Source: Lacticaseibacillus mingshuiensis
GTDB taxonomy: Bacteria > Bacillota > Bacilli > Lactobacillales > Lactobacillaceae
Assembly: GCF_016861785.1 (NCBI RefSeq)
Contig: NZ_BOLS01000001.1
Span: 1 to 64,000 of the forward strand
Direction of reading: 5' to 3'
Length of the DNA stretch: 64,000 nt
Under the pieces are notes generated by a model. It saw only the letters and a list, made by a program, of their open reading frames with translations. It made no database searches and had not been told where the DNA came from. Shown here piece by piece: positions 44,875-54,026 of this stretch. Both the position numbers and the translations under genes were made by a program. Positions within the stretch are counted from its first letter, which is position 1. Each line of letters opens with the position of its first letter.

Positions 44875-45394
44875 ATCTAGGAGGTCTCAACAAGTACACG
44901 AATGCGGTCAGCCGCTATGCCACAAGATTGTGCCAGTCTCACAGCGGTATTGCGACACTCATCAGCAACAGCATGAGGCAGAATGGAAAAGGCAAAAGGA
45001 TGACTACCGGCGTAGCAAGCTGGCCCAAGCGATTAAAGCAAGCAAGGCTAAGGCGTATGACAACAGCGAGAGGAACCCAGAGGCGATAAAATTTTACAAC
45101 AGTAAACAGTGGAAGAGCGTTCGCGATTATATCTATGCGCGTGACGGGGCAGTGTGTCAGTCGTGTAGTAATGTCATTCAAGACAGAAAGGTAATTGACC
45201 ACATAGTTCCACTTCGGCTGTGCCAAGGCGGACAGGCGTTGGATAGTGATAACCTCTGGACGTTATGCTATCGCTGTCACTATCGTAAGACGCTATTAGA
45301 GCAGATTATAGCTAAGCAACCCAACGGCGATAACAAACTCAGACACTTGGATAGACAGTGGTGGACGAAAGTTTTGCGAGAGAAAAAAGAATGA
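44852..45394 (+). CDS. HNH endonuclease, phage packaging-associated type
   Basis: The 180-aa protein has an N-terminal zinc-ribbon-like part (CGQPLCHKI...RYCDTH) and an HNH domain (CQSC...IDHIVPLRLCQGG...NLWTLCYRCH). HNH enzymes beside terminase genes assist cos cleavage in many siphoviruses. It starts with GTG at 44852, with GGAGG 9 nt upstream inside ssb. Confidence 0.88.
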   Translation: MTATYRSKSRRSQQVHECGQPLCHKIVPVSQRYCDTHQQQHEAEWKRQKDDYRRSKLAQAIKASKAKAYDNSERNPEAIKFYNSKQWKSVRDYIYARDGAVCQSCSNVIQDRKVIDHIVPLRLCQGGQALDSDNLWTLCYRCHYRKTLLEQIIAKQPNGDNKLRHLDRQWWTKVLREKKE

Positions 45395-45492
45395 CAAAGA
45401 AAAGCGAACAAGATTATTTATTGCTGTTGTCAATTTGGCTAGGAATATTGCACGAGTTAGATAAAGGAGACTTAACAAATGAAAGCAAGTGA
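45391..45492 (+). CDS. 33-aa phage small protein
   Basis: MTKKSEQDYLLLLSIWLGI... overlaps the HNH stop as ATGA and the next start by 14 nt, so it fits an operon of coupled genes. One hydrophobic stretch (LLLLSIWLGIL) could insert in a membrane. The function is unknown. Confidence 0.45.
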   Translation: MTKKSEQDYLLLLSIWLGILHELDKGDLTNESK

Positions 45493-45739
45493 GATTATAG
45501 ACAGTGAAGAGTATACGGCAGGGGTCAAATGGCAAGTCGAAAGCATCGAGCACGTAATAGACGAAGGTGTAAGCGAGGGTGACTACGGCGACGTCATGTG
45601 GCGGGTAGACAAGCCAATAGCCATTCAGGTTCTGGCGGCGCTATACGACGATGGGTGGCAGGGTCAGCTGCAAGAACGTCATGGCGATAGTGTAATGCTA
45701 ATCGTTCATGTGGCGGATAGCATGATGGCAGAAGAGTAA
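45479..45739 (+). CDS. hypothetical phage protein, 86 aa
   Basis: This acidic soluble protein (MKASEIIDSEEYTAGVKWQV) is preceded by AAAGGAGACTTAACAA. No motif is recognised. It is the last gene before a terminator and the packaging region. Confidence 0.55.
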   Translation: MKASEIIDSEEYTAGVKWQVESIEHVIDEGVSEGDYGDVMWRVDKPIAIQVLAALYDDGWQGQLQERHGDSVMLIVHVADSMMAEE

Positions 45740-45747
45740 CACCAGCG

Positions 45748-45775
45748 GGGGCTAGTCATTTGGCTAGTCCTTTTG
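45748..45775 (+). terminator. terminator before the packaging genes
   Basis: GGGCTAG pairs with CTAGTCC (one G-U) around an 8-nt loop, followed by TTTTG. Confidence 0.65.
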
Positions 45776-45803
45776 TGTTACCACGGCAGTCATTGGCCAT
45801 GAC

Positions 45804-45835
45804 AAAAACGGACGCACGCTTACGTTATACTTATG
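45804..45835 (+). promoter_or_regulatory. phage promoter-like element, copy 2
   Basis: AAAAACGGACGC, 5 nt, TACGTTATA, then CTTATGAAGG. It lies just after the terminator and 360 nt before terS, where a late promoter is expected. Confidence 0.65.
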
Positions 45836-45955
45836 AAGGATATAGGCCAAGACTATCACATAAGATATAACTAATACTTTATGCATAAATATTTAGAGCG
45901 AGCTTATGGATAATGCTATAAAAATAACGAAAATAGCAACGGCAATACCGTTGTA

Positions 45956-45969
45956 ACCCCCGCCCCCGT
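45956..45969. other. possible cos region
   Basis: ACCCCCGCCCCCGT follows a CAACGG/CCGTTG hairpin (about 45937-45953) between the HNH and terS genes, where cos sites of HNH-encoding siphoviruses lie. The rest of 45836-46196 shows no convincing gene. Support is by position and C-rich sequence only. Confidence 0.25.
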
Positions 45970-46196
45970 AAGTGAGAGCAGAACCGCACATAACAAAATG
46001 GCTTATCGCCAAAAAATGTGTAGTTATCAAAATGTTTTAATAGGCCTACCCAGCGGGTTACAAACGTTGATATACTGGTGTTTATAGCACTTACTAAAGT
46101 ACAGCAAGTGAACACGCGTGTTATCAAAATGGGGTAAGCAACGGGTGATATAGCAAGGCTGACGGTGGATTAAGCAGAAATGGAGGTACAGCCAAA

Positions 46197-46673
46197 ATGG
46201 GTAGAAAGATGAAAATAACAACAGACATGGGCGATAGAGCCGACCAACGACGCAGGACGGAAGAGTTGATGAACCAAACGAAGGATTGGCAGACGTTGCA
46301 GCCAACACCACCGCGATACATGAGTGGCATTGCCTACGCAGCATGGCATGAGCTAGTACCAATCCTAAATCAAACAGGGCTAGTCAAGCAGGGTGACAAG
46401 CAGATTGTAAGCGCGCTGTGTGAACAAATAGCTGTTCGCCGTCAGGCATATACCGAGGTCATGATGAACGGCATAGTCTTGGCCAATGGTCGTAAGAATC
46501 CAGCATGTCAGGTGTTAGATTCAGCTACATCAAAGGTTAAGAGCTTGGCAGAATCATTAGGCCTATCGCCACAGGCGCGTGCAAGCCTAATGAATGTACA
46601 GTCAGATAACGCCGATGAGGACACCGAGGATATTGTCGCAAAGTTACGGCAGGAGGGAAGTAAGCAATTTTGA
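46197..46673 (+). CDS. terminase small subunit, P27 family
   Basis: The 158-aa protein recognises phage DNA for packaging. The pattern PPRYMSGIAYAAWHELVPILNQTGLV, CEQIAVRRQAYTEV and a C-terminal NPACQVLDSATSKVKSL matches the P27 family. TGGAGG precedes the ATG. It overlaps terL by 4 nt. Confidence 0.9.
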   Translation: MGRKMKITTDMGDRADQRRRTEELMNQTKDWQTLQPTPPRYMSGIAYAAWHELVPILNQTGLVKQGDKQIVSALCEQIAVRRQAYTEVMMNGIVLANGRKNPACQVLDSATSKVKSLAESLGLSPQARASLMNVQSDNADEDTEDIVAKLRQEGSKQF

Positions 46674-48568
46674 TAAGACAGTTTGACCTCACATTGCCCA
46701 ATACTGACGTTGATGAGGCATACAGCCAGCAGCGGAATAGTGGTGTTTACGATGCTGTTGCTGGAAAGTATGCTGACCCAGGGACTAAATATGCCTTTCA
46801 GGTGTTGGAAGGTAGTGTCATTGCTGGTCAAGACGTAAAATTGGCGGCGTTTAGACACTTGCAAGACTTAGCTAGAAGCGAGGACAAGCAGCACGACTTT
46901 GCCTATCACTACGACCTTGACGCATGTAGGACAGTGCTCGCTTTCGCGTCATTATGCCCTGACCCGTCAGCTGGGGTGCCGCTTCCATTGGCTATGTGGC
47001 AGAAGGCGTTACTCTGCTGGTCACAGGGCTGGCGTAATGAGGCTGGCGAGCGACGCTTTCACCGCGTTGTGTTTAGTGTTGGCAGAACTAATGGTAAGAC
47101 TTACCTTACGGTTATACTTCTGTGCTACCAATACCTCATTGCCAGTGCTGGACGAAGTAACCAAGACATGGCATATATAGCGCCAGTTTCACAACAGTCT
47201 AAAAAAGGCTGGCGTTACGTTAAGAGCACGTTTAATCGGTTACGCCGTGAAGGCTTTGGCGACCAAATGCGCCAAATGAAAGTTAAGGTGGGGGAAGATG
47301 CTGCTAAGTCTAATGCTAATCAAAACCAGCTGTTACGACTAAGTGATGAGTCAGGGCAATTTGACAGCTATCACTTGGCATTTTCAGTCCATGATGAGGT
47401 CGGCGACGATGGGCGTATTGGCCTGATTAAGCAAAACAACGGCAAAATTACCTCAGGCCAAGTACAGACATTTGACAGTCAGAGCTGGGACATTAGCACG
47501 GCTTACCCAGACAGTACGTCATCGCTTTATCTCACTGAAAAGCTAATTCGTGAGGCAATGCTACACGATGACAAGCGGAAACTAGACGACAATCTGATGG
47601 TGAATTACACGCAAGACTCAGAAGACGAAGTCGATGACCCGACAGCATGGGTAAAGTCTAACCCGTTGCTTCCAACGGCGGGCCAGACGATGCTCGACAG
47701 TATGATAAGCGAGAGAGACACAAAAAAAGCTGACGGAAGTATTAGCGAGTTCATCAACAAAAATCTCAACATGTGGTTGCAGGTCAGGGAGAACCGTTAT
47801 CTAAACCCTCATGACATCAAAAATGCGGTTGTTGACACGCCGCCAATCGACGTCACAGGTCACATCTGCTACATCGGTATTGACCTATCCAAGCTGAGTG
47901 ATGACACGGCGGTAGCGTTCGTTTACCCCTACAAAGTAAGCGGTGAGACGCACTATTACATCGAACAGCATTCTTGGATTCCGTTAAACCATACAGGTGG
48001 TAATATCGGTCAGAAAGAAAAGCAGGACGGCATAAACTACCGCGGGGCAGAGCAACAAGGCTATTGTGATATTGCGCGCAATCGCTGGGGTTATATCGAC
48101 GACGACGCTGTTGTCACGTGGTTGGCAGACTACATCGAGCGTAATCGCCTTGACGTCAAATTTGTTTGTTATGACCCTTGGTCCAGCTCTGACATATTAG
48201 ACAAACTTGTGCAGATAGATAAGTGGCCGATGATGCCTTTGCGGCAAACAGCACATGACCTCGACCGCCCAACGGCAGAATTTGGTAAAGCAATGAGGCA
48301 GGGACGCGTGCACTATCAAGATGACCAAATTGTCCAATACTCGCTGACCAACGCTATCCTAGTTGGTAACGCCAACGGGTTGAAAGTTGATAAAGAGCGT
48401 TACACGTCAAAAATTGATTGTGTAGACGCCATCATCGACGCCATGTCACGCGCAATTTATGAATTTTCAGACATTGACCCCGACTTTGCCAGCGACAAGC
48501 AGAAGTCACCACTCTCAGGTATGAGCGACGCCGACCGTCACGCCTTTTTGATGAACGTGGGCTTTTAG
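46670..48568 (+). CDS. terminase large subunit
   Basis: The ATP-driven packaging motor and nuclease, 632 aa. Walker A is FSVGRTNGKTYL near residue 140, Walker B is in LAFSVHDEVGDDG, and the nuclease acidic residues are in YIGIDLSKLSDD and CVDAIIDAMSRA. The start is TTG at 46670, overlapping the terS stop, with AGGAGGG 12 nt upstream. Confidence 0.93.
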   Translation: MIRQFDLTLPNTDVDEAYSQQRNSGVYDAVAGKYADPGTKYAFQVLEGSVIAGQDVKLAAFRHLQDLARSEDKQHDFAYHYDLDACRTVLAFASLCPDPSAGVPLPLAMWQKALLCWSQGWRNEAGERRFHRVVFSVGRTNGKTYLTVILLCYQYLIASAGRSNQDMAYIAPVSQQSKKGWRYVKSTFNRLRREGFGDQMRQMKVKVGEDAAKSNANQNQLLRLSDESGQFDSYHLAFSVHDEVGDDGRIGLIKQNNGKITSGQVQTFDSQSWDISTAYPDSTSSLYLTEKLIREAMLHDDKRKLDDNLMVNYTQDSEDEVDDPTAWVKSNPLLPTAGQTMLDSMISERDTKKADGSISEFINKNLNMWLQVRENRYLNPHDIKNAVVDTPPIDVTGHICYIGIDLSKLSDDTAVAFVYPYKVSGETHYYIEQHSWIPLNHTGGNIGQKEKQDGINYRGAEQQGYCDIARNRWGYIDDDAVVTWLADYIERNRLDVKFVCYDPWSSSDILDKLVQIDKWPMMPLRQTAHDLDRPTAEFGKAMRQGRVHYQDDQIVQYSLTNAILVGNANGLKVDKERYTSKIDCVDAIIDAMSRAIYEFSDIDPDFASDKQKSPLSGMSDADRHAFLMNVGF

Positions 48569-48604
48569 CCTACATATTTTTTCGCTGAAAGGTCAAAAAA
48601 GGTC

Positions 48605-48637
48605 AAAAAACGGACGCCAACTTACGTTATATATATG
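48605..48637 (+). promoter_or_regulatory. phage promoter-like element, copy 3
   Basis: AAAAAACGGACGC, 5 nt, TACGTTATA, then TATATGAGAGG. It lies between terL and the portal block and would drive the head and tail genes. Confidence 0.65.
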
Positions 48638-48687
48638 AGAGGTAAAAAGCTAATGAAAACAATAAGTAAACAGAAGGGGGCGGGCGC

Positions 48688-48870
48688 GTGGAAAAGCTAG
48701 AAACATTACGCCAGTGGTTACCAATGCTGTTATTCGCCGCGGGTATAGTCGCGATTGTGACAAGTCTCTACCTATTTAATACGATTATTGGGACACTTGG
48801 CTTAGGCCTTGCGCTGTTATTCACAGGCTGGCTAACCACGCCTACACCCTCAAAAGGTGGTGGTAGATAG
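48688..48870 (+). CDS. small membrane protein of the head region, DUF1056-like
   Basis: This 60-aa protein has two hydrophobic helices (about residues 11-29 and 31-50) and a basic end. Proteins of this type (DUF1056) lie between terL and portal in lactobacillar phages; the role is unknown. It starts with GTG after AAGGGGGCGGGC. Its stop overlaps the portal GTG. Confidence 0.65.
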   Translation: MEKLETLRQWLPMLLFAAGIVAIVTSLYLFNTIIGTLGLGLALLFTGWLTTPTPSKGGGR

Positions 48871-49979
48871 TGGCAATATTTAATCCTTACTTGAGATTAC
48901 AGCAGACTAGGTCAATGACCATTCCCAGCACAAACATGAGTAGCTTTATCATAAGTGGCGGGCAAGTCTTGCCGAATCATTTGGTTGACGCCAGCACAGC
49001 GCTACGCAACAGCGATTTATACGCGGTTATAAACTTGCTTAGCTCAGACGTTGCGTCAGCTAACTTTTCAGTGCCTACGCCGTTTGACAAAGCTGTAGCT
49101 AATCCAAACAATCTCACCTCTGGCTTCAACTTTTGGCAATCAGCTGTAGTTCAGATGTTGCTTACGGGTAACGCCTATATCGCCATTACAAGAGATAGCA
49201 ACAACGTTCCTACACGGCTAGAGATGGCACCGGCGGCACAGGTAGTAGTCACTTTGGCTGACCGTTCCGCTGACATTTCGTATAGCGTCAACTGGGGCGA
49301 TGAACGAGGCACCATTAATTATCCTAGTGCCAACATGTTACATTTTCGGCTAATGACAAGCGGCAGTAACGGCCTGCAATACATTGGGCAAAGCCCACTA
49401 GAATCAATTGCCGCCCAAGTCAACATTCAGGACTATGCCAACCGGCTAACGCTTAGCACAATCAAGAATGCTATCAATCCGTCAACTGTTATTAAAGTTG
49501 CCGAGGGTGCTTTGTCACTAGAAGAAAAAGAAGCAACACGAAAAGCGTTTGAATCCGCCAACATGGGCGACAATGCTGGCCGACCTCTCGTGCTTGACCA
49601 ACTGTACGACGTCCAAAATTTAGCAATTAATGCTGACGTCGCCAAGTTTTTGACGGCTGGCAATTGGTCAAAGACAGAAATTGCAAAAGCATTTGGCGTC
49701 CCAGATTCCTATTTAAACGGCACAGGTGACCAGCAGAGCTCACTAGACCAAACAAAGTCGCTTTATGCTAACACGCTAAGACGTTATGTAAAGCCAATTG
49801 AGAGCGAAATGAGTGCTAAATTTGGTGTTCAAGTCAACATTAACGAGGCACAGGCGGTTGATGCAGACAATAGCTTGCTGATTGACCAAGTGCAGAAGTT
49901 GTTAAGCGGCACGAACCCGGCGATAACGCTAGAACAAGCGCAAGCGATGTTGGCGAAAAGGGGTGTAATCAATGGCTAG
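48870..49979 (+). CDS. phage portal protein, HK97 family
   Basis: This 369-aa protein forms the DNA entry ring of the capsid. Typical segments are ALRNSDLYAVINLLSSDVAS, LLTGNAYIAITRD, GQSPLESIAAQVN and FGVPDSYLNGTGDQQSS. It starts with GTG at 48870 after AAAAGGTGGTGG and overlaps the next gene by 8 nt. Confidence 0.92.
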   Translation: MAIFNPYLRLQQTRSMTIPSTNMSSFIISGGQVLPNHLVDASTALRNSDLYAVINLLSSDVASANFSVPTPFDKAVANPNNLTSGFNFWQSAVVQMLLTGNAYIAITRDSNNVPTRLEMAPAAQVVVTLADRSADISYSVNWGDERGTINYPSANMLHFRLMTSGSNGLQYIGQSPLESIAAQVNIQDYANRLTLSTIKNAINPSTVIKVAEGALSLEEKEATRKAFESANMGDNAGRPLVLDQLYDVQNLAINADVAKFLTAGNWSKTEIAKAFGVPDSYLNGTGDQQSSLDQTKSLYANTLRRYVKPIESEMSAKFGVQVNINEAQAVDADNSLLIDQVQKLLSGTNPAITLEQAQAMLAKRGVING

Positions 49980-51723
49980 CAACACAGATATTCGCACGTA
50001 TGACACTGAGTTAACACGCGATGACACCACTGGGCAGATGAAATTGTCAGGTTATGGCGCCGTGTGGAACCAGCCGTCACTGAAAGGCGACTTCATCGAG
50101 TATATCTCGCCAAGTGCTTTATCCGGCGTTGACCTAAGCAGTGTATTGCTGTTGTATGCACATGACTTTAATAACATTCTCGCAAGGGTAGACGCAAAAA
50201 CATTGACCCTAAAAGTTGACCAAAAAGGCCTATACTTCGAGGCTACATTGCCTGATACCACACTGGCACATGATGTATACAATAACATTGTCGCTGGTAA
50301 CGTCAAGGGTGTAAGCATTGGGTTCAACATCGCTTCTGGCGGTGATTCTTGGGACTATAGCGATGGCGATACCATTCATATGATAACGCAGATTGAGCGG
50401 TTGAACGAGCTATCACTGACGCCAATTCCGGCGTACACGCAGACGTCAGTTGAGGTACAGCGAGATTATAAAGCATTAAAGAATAACGGAGGTAAGAACA
50501 TGGCAGATAAGCCAGAAGATAAAGAAGAAGACAAGCAGGTTGACCCAAAGGTTGACCAGAAGGTTGACCCGAAGGCAGACCAAAAGGTTGAACCTGACAA
50601 GGCTACGCCAGCGGATAAGTCTGATGATAAGCAAGGCGCTGACAATGGCGACGCTATTAAGACGCTGACGGACATGGTATCGCATTTGACTGAGCAGGTC
50701 GAAGCGCTGACCGCCGTACCCGCTCCGGTGGCAGAGGTAGTCGCCGAAGACGATGAAGAAAAAGACAAAGAAAAGCCGGCAGAAGACGCGGCTGATAAAG
50801 GAGATAAAAAAGACATGGCTAAGAATTTGACAGAAGACAGCGTAAAGACTGAGGAACAGCGTGACTTTGAACAGTTCTTGCGGACTGGTGAGATTAAGCG
50901 TGACGCTACGGGCTTTGATTCCGCCGCCGGTGAAGCTGTAATCCCGTCTCAGGTGCTAGACGTACTCAAGCAACCGGCCGACCCAACGCAGTTATCCGGA
51001 TTGGTAAATAAGGTTGCGGTAAGTGCACCAGTTGGCAAATTGCCTGTTATGGCCAAGGCCAGTGCACAGCTTGCAACTGCGGCTGAATTGGCTGAAAACC
51101 CAGCGATTGCTAACGCGGCTATCACGCCAGTAAGTTATGACGTAAAGACTTACCGTGGTCAATTGCCAATCAGCATGGAAATGGCGCAAGACTACCCAGA
51201 AATTTCTTCCCTTCTAGCAACCTATGTGGCAGACGTTACCGGCCAGACTGAACAGCATGCCATTGGGAAGGTGTTGCAGACCGCCACAGCCGTAGCAGCT
51301 ACCTCCGTTGATGATATGAAGGACGCTTACAACATTGGCTTGTCAAACTATGGCGACCGCGTTTGGGTTCTGTCCGAATCCATGTTCGCCGAAGTTGACA
51401 AGCTCAAGGACGGGAACGGTCGCTACTTGCTTCAAGATTCCATTGCCAGTGCTACTGGCAAAACGTTCCTTGGCGCGCCACTTTACATCGTTGATGACAC
51501 TGTGCTGGGCGTTAAGGGCGATAAAAAAGCATTTGTCGGCTCGCTCAAGTCGTTTGTGCTAGAAGCGATTCGTAACAATGTGTCTGTCCAGTGGGTTCGG
51601 AACGAAAACTTTGAAAACGTGCTCGGTGTCGCTCTCCGTGCTGACTTTAAGGCCGCTGACACGCAAGCTGGTAAGTTTATCACTTATACCCCAGCTTCTG
51701 CCACCCCTGCATCCGGCAAGTAA
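49972..51723 (+). CDS. fused prohead protease and HK97-fold major capsid protein
   Basis: The 583-aa protein begins with a U35-type prohead protease (residues about 1-170; YAHDFNNILAR, VKGVSIGF, LSLTPIPAYTQT). An acidic linker follows with a KVDQKVDPKADQKVEP repeat and a predicted coiled coil (about 235-255) that could be the scaffold, then the HK97 capsid domain from about residue 290. In-frame ATGs at 50500 (M177, GGAGG upstream) and 50815 (M282, AAGGAG upstream) could make shorter capsid products. Protease and capsid are usually separate genes. Confidence 0.9.
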   Translation: MASNTDIRTYDTELTRDDTTGQMKLSGYGAVWNQPSLKGDFIEYISPSALSGVDLSSVLLLYAHDFNNILARVDAKTLTLKVDQKGLYFEATLPDTTLAHDVYNNIVAGNVKGVSIGFNIASGGDSWDYSDGDTIHMITQIERLNELSLTPIPAYTQTSVEVQRDYKALKNNGGKNMADKPEDKEEDKQVDPKVDQKVDPKADQKVEPDKATPADKSDDKQGADNGDAIKTLTDMVSHLTEQVEALTAVPAPVAEVVAEDDEEKDKEKPAEDAADKGDKKDMAKNLTEDSVKTEEQRDFEQFLRTGEIKRDATGFDSAAGEAVIPSQVLDVLKQPADPTQLSGLVNKVAVSAPVGKLPVMAKASAQLATAAELAENPAIANAAITPVSYDVKTYRGQLPISMEMAQDYPEISSLLATYVADVTGQTEQHAIGKVLQTATAVAATSVDDMKDAYNIGLSNYGDRVWVLSESMFAEVDKLKDGNGRYLLQDSIASATGKTFLGAPLYIVDDTVLGVKGDKKAFVGSLKSFVLEAIRNNVSVQWVRNENFENVLGVALRADFKAADTQAGKFITYTPASATPASGK

Positions 51724-51810
51724 TACCAACAATAAGTAAGCAAATGGTCGCCTTGAAATAACGTAATTCGGCTGAATAATTAGCCGGGCGGCCTTACAGG
51801 AGGTGTAGGC

Positions 51811-52104
51811 ATGGTAGAAGCAACAGTAGACCCAAGCAAGATTGCTAGTGACCTAATGGCCGAGTTAAACCTTGATGATGCCGAACTGACAACTATCACA
51901 ACGCTGGTCAACACCGCCGTTGAGATTGTCAAGCGTTCAACTGACGCCCCAGCTGATGATGCCTTGACGGTGCCAGCGATAAAAACTATGGCGCAGGCAA
52001 TGTACTATGACCGTAACCTATCTGATGGTATGCCCAGGGGTTTGCTTATGATGCTAACTCACCTGCAAGCTGTTGACACAGGTGGTGATAATGATGGCAA
52101 ATAG
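51811..52104 (+). CDS. head-tail connector, HK97 gp6-like
   Basis: The 97-aa helical protein (ASDLMAELNLDDAELTTIT... MAQAMYYDRNLSDG) matches gp6-type adaptor proteins that bind the portal. AGGAGG lies 9 nt upstream. It overlaps the next gene. The 87-nt gap before it holds a CGGCT/AGCCG hairpin. Confidence 0.85.
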   Translation: MVEATVDPSKIASDLMAELNLDDAELTTITTLVNTAVEIVKRSTDAPADDALTVPAIKTMAQAMYYDRNLSDGMPRGLLMMLTHLQAVDTGGDNDGK

Positions 52105-52438
52105 ATTTAAGCCAAGCGATTTCAGCCAAACGGTTGAGCTAGGCAAGCCACAGTCGCATGTGACAAAGGCTGGACTGAATGTCTCTAGCTTTGTCGCGGC
52201 ATACTCATTGCATTACCGACAGCAGCACCGCACGCTAACCCAAACGTATAGCTTGATTGGCACAAGGCTTGATAACAGCATAACAATCATCACACGACAT
52301 GACGCCCGCAACGTAAGCCAACAACAAGCAAGAATAGATGGCATTGTGTATGACATCAAAGACATTAGCCCGGATGATTCAAACGATGCTATCCGCTATG
52401 ACTACCTGACCTTAGTCAAAACGACTAAGGGGGCGTAA
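52091..52438 (+). CDS. head closure protein, SPP1 gp16-like
   Basis: The 115-aa protein (MMANRFKPSDFSQTVELGKPQ... SNDAIRYDYLTLV) is in the position and has the size of phage head-tail joining proteins. GGTGG precedes two adjacent ATGs (52091 and 52094); either may be used. It overlaps the connector gene by 14 nt. Confidence 0.75.
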   Translation: MMANRFKPSDFSQTVELGKPQSHVTKAGLNVSSFVAAYSLHYRQQHRTLTQTYSLIGTRLDNSITIITRHDARNVSQQQARIDGIVYDIKDISPDDSNDAIRYDYLTLVKTTKGA

Positions 52439-52440
52439 CC

Positions 52441-52854
52441 ATGGACTTGAACGAGGCGCTAGAGCAATGGCAAAAGCAGGTTGAACAGGCGGCTAAGCTG
52501 ACAGCTAAACAGCAGGAAAAGATAACTAAAGCCGGAGCCGACGTTATGGCAAAAAAGCTGACAGAAGCCACCAAGGCAAAGCACCCAAACACCAAAGGCA
52601 GTGGCGGTAGCTACGGTCACTTGTCTGATGACATCGCGTCGGCAACTGGTGACGTTGACGGCAGGCACGACGGTAAGTCGATGGCCGGGTTCACCAAAAA
52701 AGAGTTCGTCGCTAGATTCTTGAATGACGGCACTAAACACATTCGCGGTGACCACTTTGTTGATAACGCCCGTGATGATGCCGAAAATGAGGCTTTGCAA
52801 GCTGAATTCGAGGAATATCAGAAGATAATCAAGAAGATAGGCGGCGGTGACTAA
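52441..52854 (+). CDS. HK97 gp10-like tail component
   Basis: The 137-aa protein has ATKAKHPNTKGSG, GHLSDDIASATGDVDG and FVARFLNDGTKHIRGDHF, the pattern of HK97 gp10-type tail completion proteins. Its stop overlaps the next ATG (TAATG). Confidence 0.82.
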   Translation: MDLNEALEQWQKQVEQAAKLTAKQQEKITKAGADVMAKKLTEATKAKHPNTKGSGGSYGHLSDDIASATGDVDGRHDGKSMAGFTKKEFVARFLNDGTKHIRGDHFVDNARDDAENEALQAEFEEYQKIIKKIGGGD

Positions 52855-53231
52855 TGACGGCAATAGATGACGCAATCGCAATCGTCAGTTCCGCTGGGTT
52901 ATCCATCGACAAAGTTTATGGCAACAACTTACCACAAGAGGTTGCAGACAGCCTAGATAAGACGGTGGTGTTGGTGACTGATGCCGGCAATAGTCCTGAT
53001 GGATATGGCAACGGTGACTTCTGGCGGCTTTACCAGGAAGTTGAAGTCCAGATATGGTACTCACAGGAATTCGGCGGCGACCCAGAGACGCTTGAAGTAG
53101 CGCTAATGAAGGCGTTTGTTCACGCGGGTTGGCAAGTAGCGGCAGTACGCCAGCGAACGTTAGATCCTGACACACAGCAATTGATGAACACATTTTATTT
53201 TTCACGCAAAAAGAACATTGGAGGTAATTAA
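52854..53231 (+). CDS. tail terminator-type protein, DUF806
   Basis: The 125-aa protein (SIDKVYGNNLPQEVADSL, RLYQEVEVQIWYSQEF, ALMKAFVHAGW) matches DUF806 proteins of lactobacillar phages, found in the slot of the tail terminator that caps the tail tube. Confidence 0.78.
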   Translation: MTAIDDAIAIVSSAGLSIDKVYGNNLPQEVADSLDKTVVLVTDAGNSPDGYGNGDFWRLYQEVEVQIWYSQEFGGDPETLEVALMKAFVHAGWQVAAVRQRTLDPDTQQLMNTFYFSRKKNIGGN

Positions 53232-53233
53232 AT

Positions 53234-53857
53234 ATGGCATTAGTAGGTCTAAACATGGTGTCGTTTGCATTGATTGACCCAACCACTCAGCAGATTTTGA
53301 AGGGTGATGAAGGACTTAGCGCAGACGGCATCTACAAAGTAGATACAAAAGACCTTGGGAGTAAAACGGCCAACATCACTGGTCTTACTGGCTCTAGCAC
53401 TAAGCGCTATGGTAACAACGTAGCTCAAATGGTGACCTATGGGGCCGCGGCTCCACAGATTGCTTGGGATGGGCTCAACTTAGACTTTGACACAAAGCAA
53501 AAGATTAAAGGTTTTACTCCTGACAGTAAAGGTGGTTGGCTTCCGGCCGATGAACCTGCTCATATCGCTGTTTTGATTGAATCGGGTAGCCTATCGGGCG
53601 GCAGCATTTACTTCGGGTTCGGTAACGCCACAGCCGTTGAAAGTGAAGCCAACGTACAGACTAATGATGATAATAAGCAGATTGTCGATGATGCGCTTAC
53701 CATTTCCGCCTTGGATACAATCGCGTTCGGTCACAAGCCATTTAAGCTGTATAACTCTGCCGATACTGGCTTCGATGAACCAACGATGCTTAAGGAAGTC
53801 TTCGGTGGGTATGTAGCGGGTACTGGCACGGGTACTAGCACTGGTACTGGAGATTAA
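53234..53857 (+). CDS. major tail tube protein, phi13 family
   Basis: The 207-aa protein (LVGLNMVSFALIDPTTQQIL... GFTPDSKGGWLPADEPAHIAVLIES... FGHKPFKL) has the pattern of phi13-type major tail proteins. It ends in a Gly/Thr repeat (GTGTGTSTGTG), a likely flexible tail where other phages carry an Ig-like domain. GGAGG precedes the ATG. The 169 nt after it show nothing. Confidence 0.85.
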   Translation: MALVGLNMVSFALIDPTTQQILKGDEGLSADGIYKVDTKDLGSKTANITGLTGSSTKRYGNNVAQMVTYGAAAPQIAWDGLNLDFDTKQKIKGFTPDSKGGWLPADEPAHIAVLIESGSLSGGSIYFGFGNATAVESEANVQTNDDNKQIVDDALTISALDTIAFGHKPFKLYNSADTGFDEPTMLKEVFGGYVAGTGTGTSTGTGD

Positions 53858-54026
53858 ACGTGCTCTCACACGCGATTCTGACGCGAGTTAGAACAGAAAG
53901 ATAGACAATCATACGCTGCCGTGCAACTGGTGGCCTGTGAGCCGACGCAAGCGCCTAGTGTACCTGCAATGGTATGGCCGGCATAGAAACGATACTACAT
54001 AGGGTATAAACGAAGGGGTATAAATA

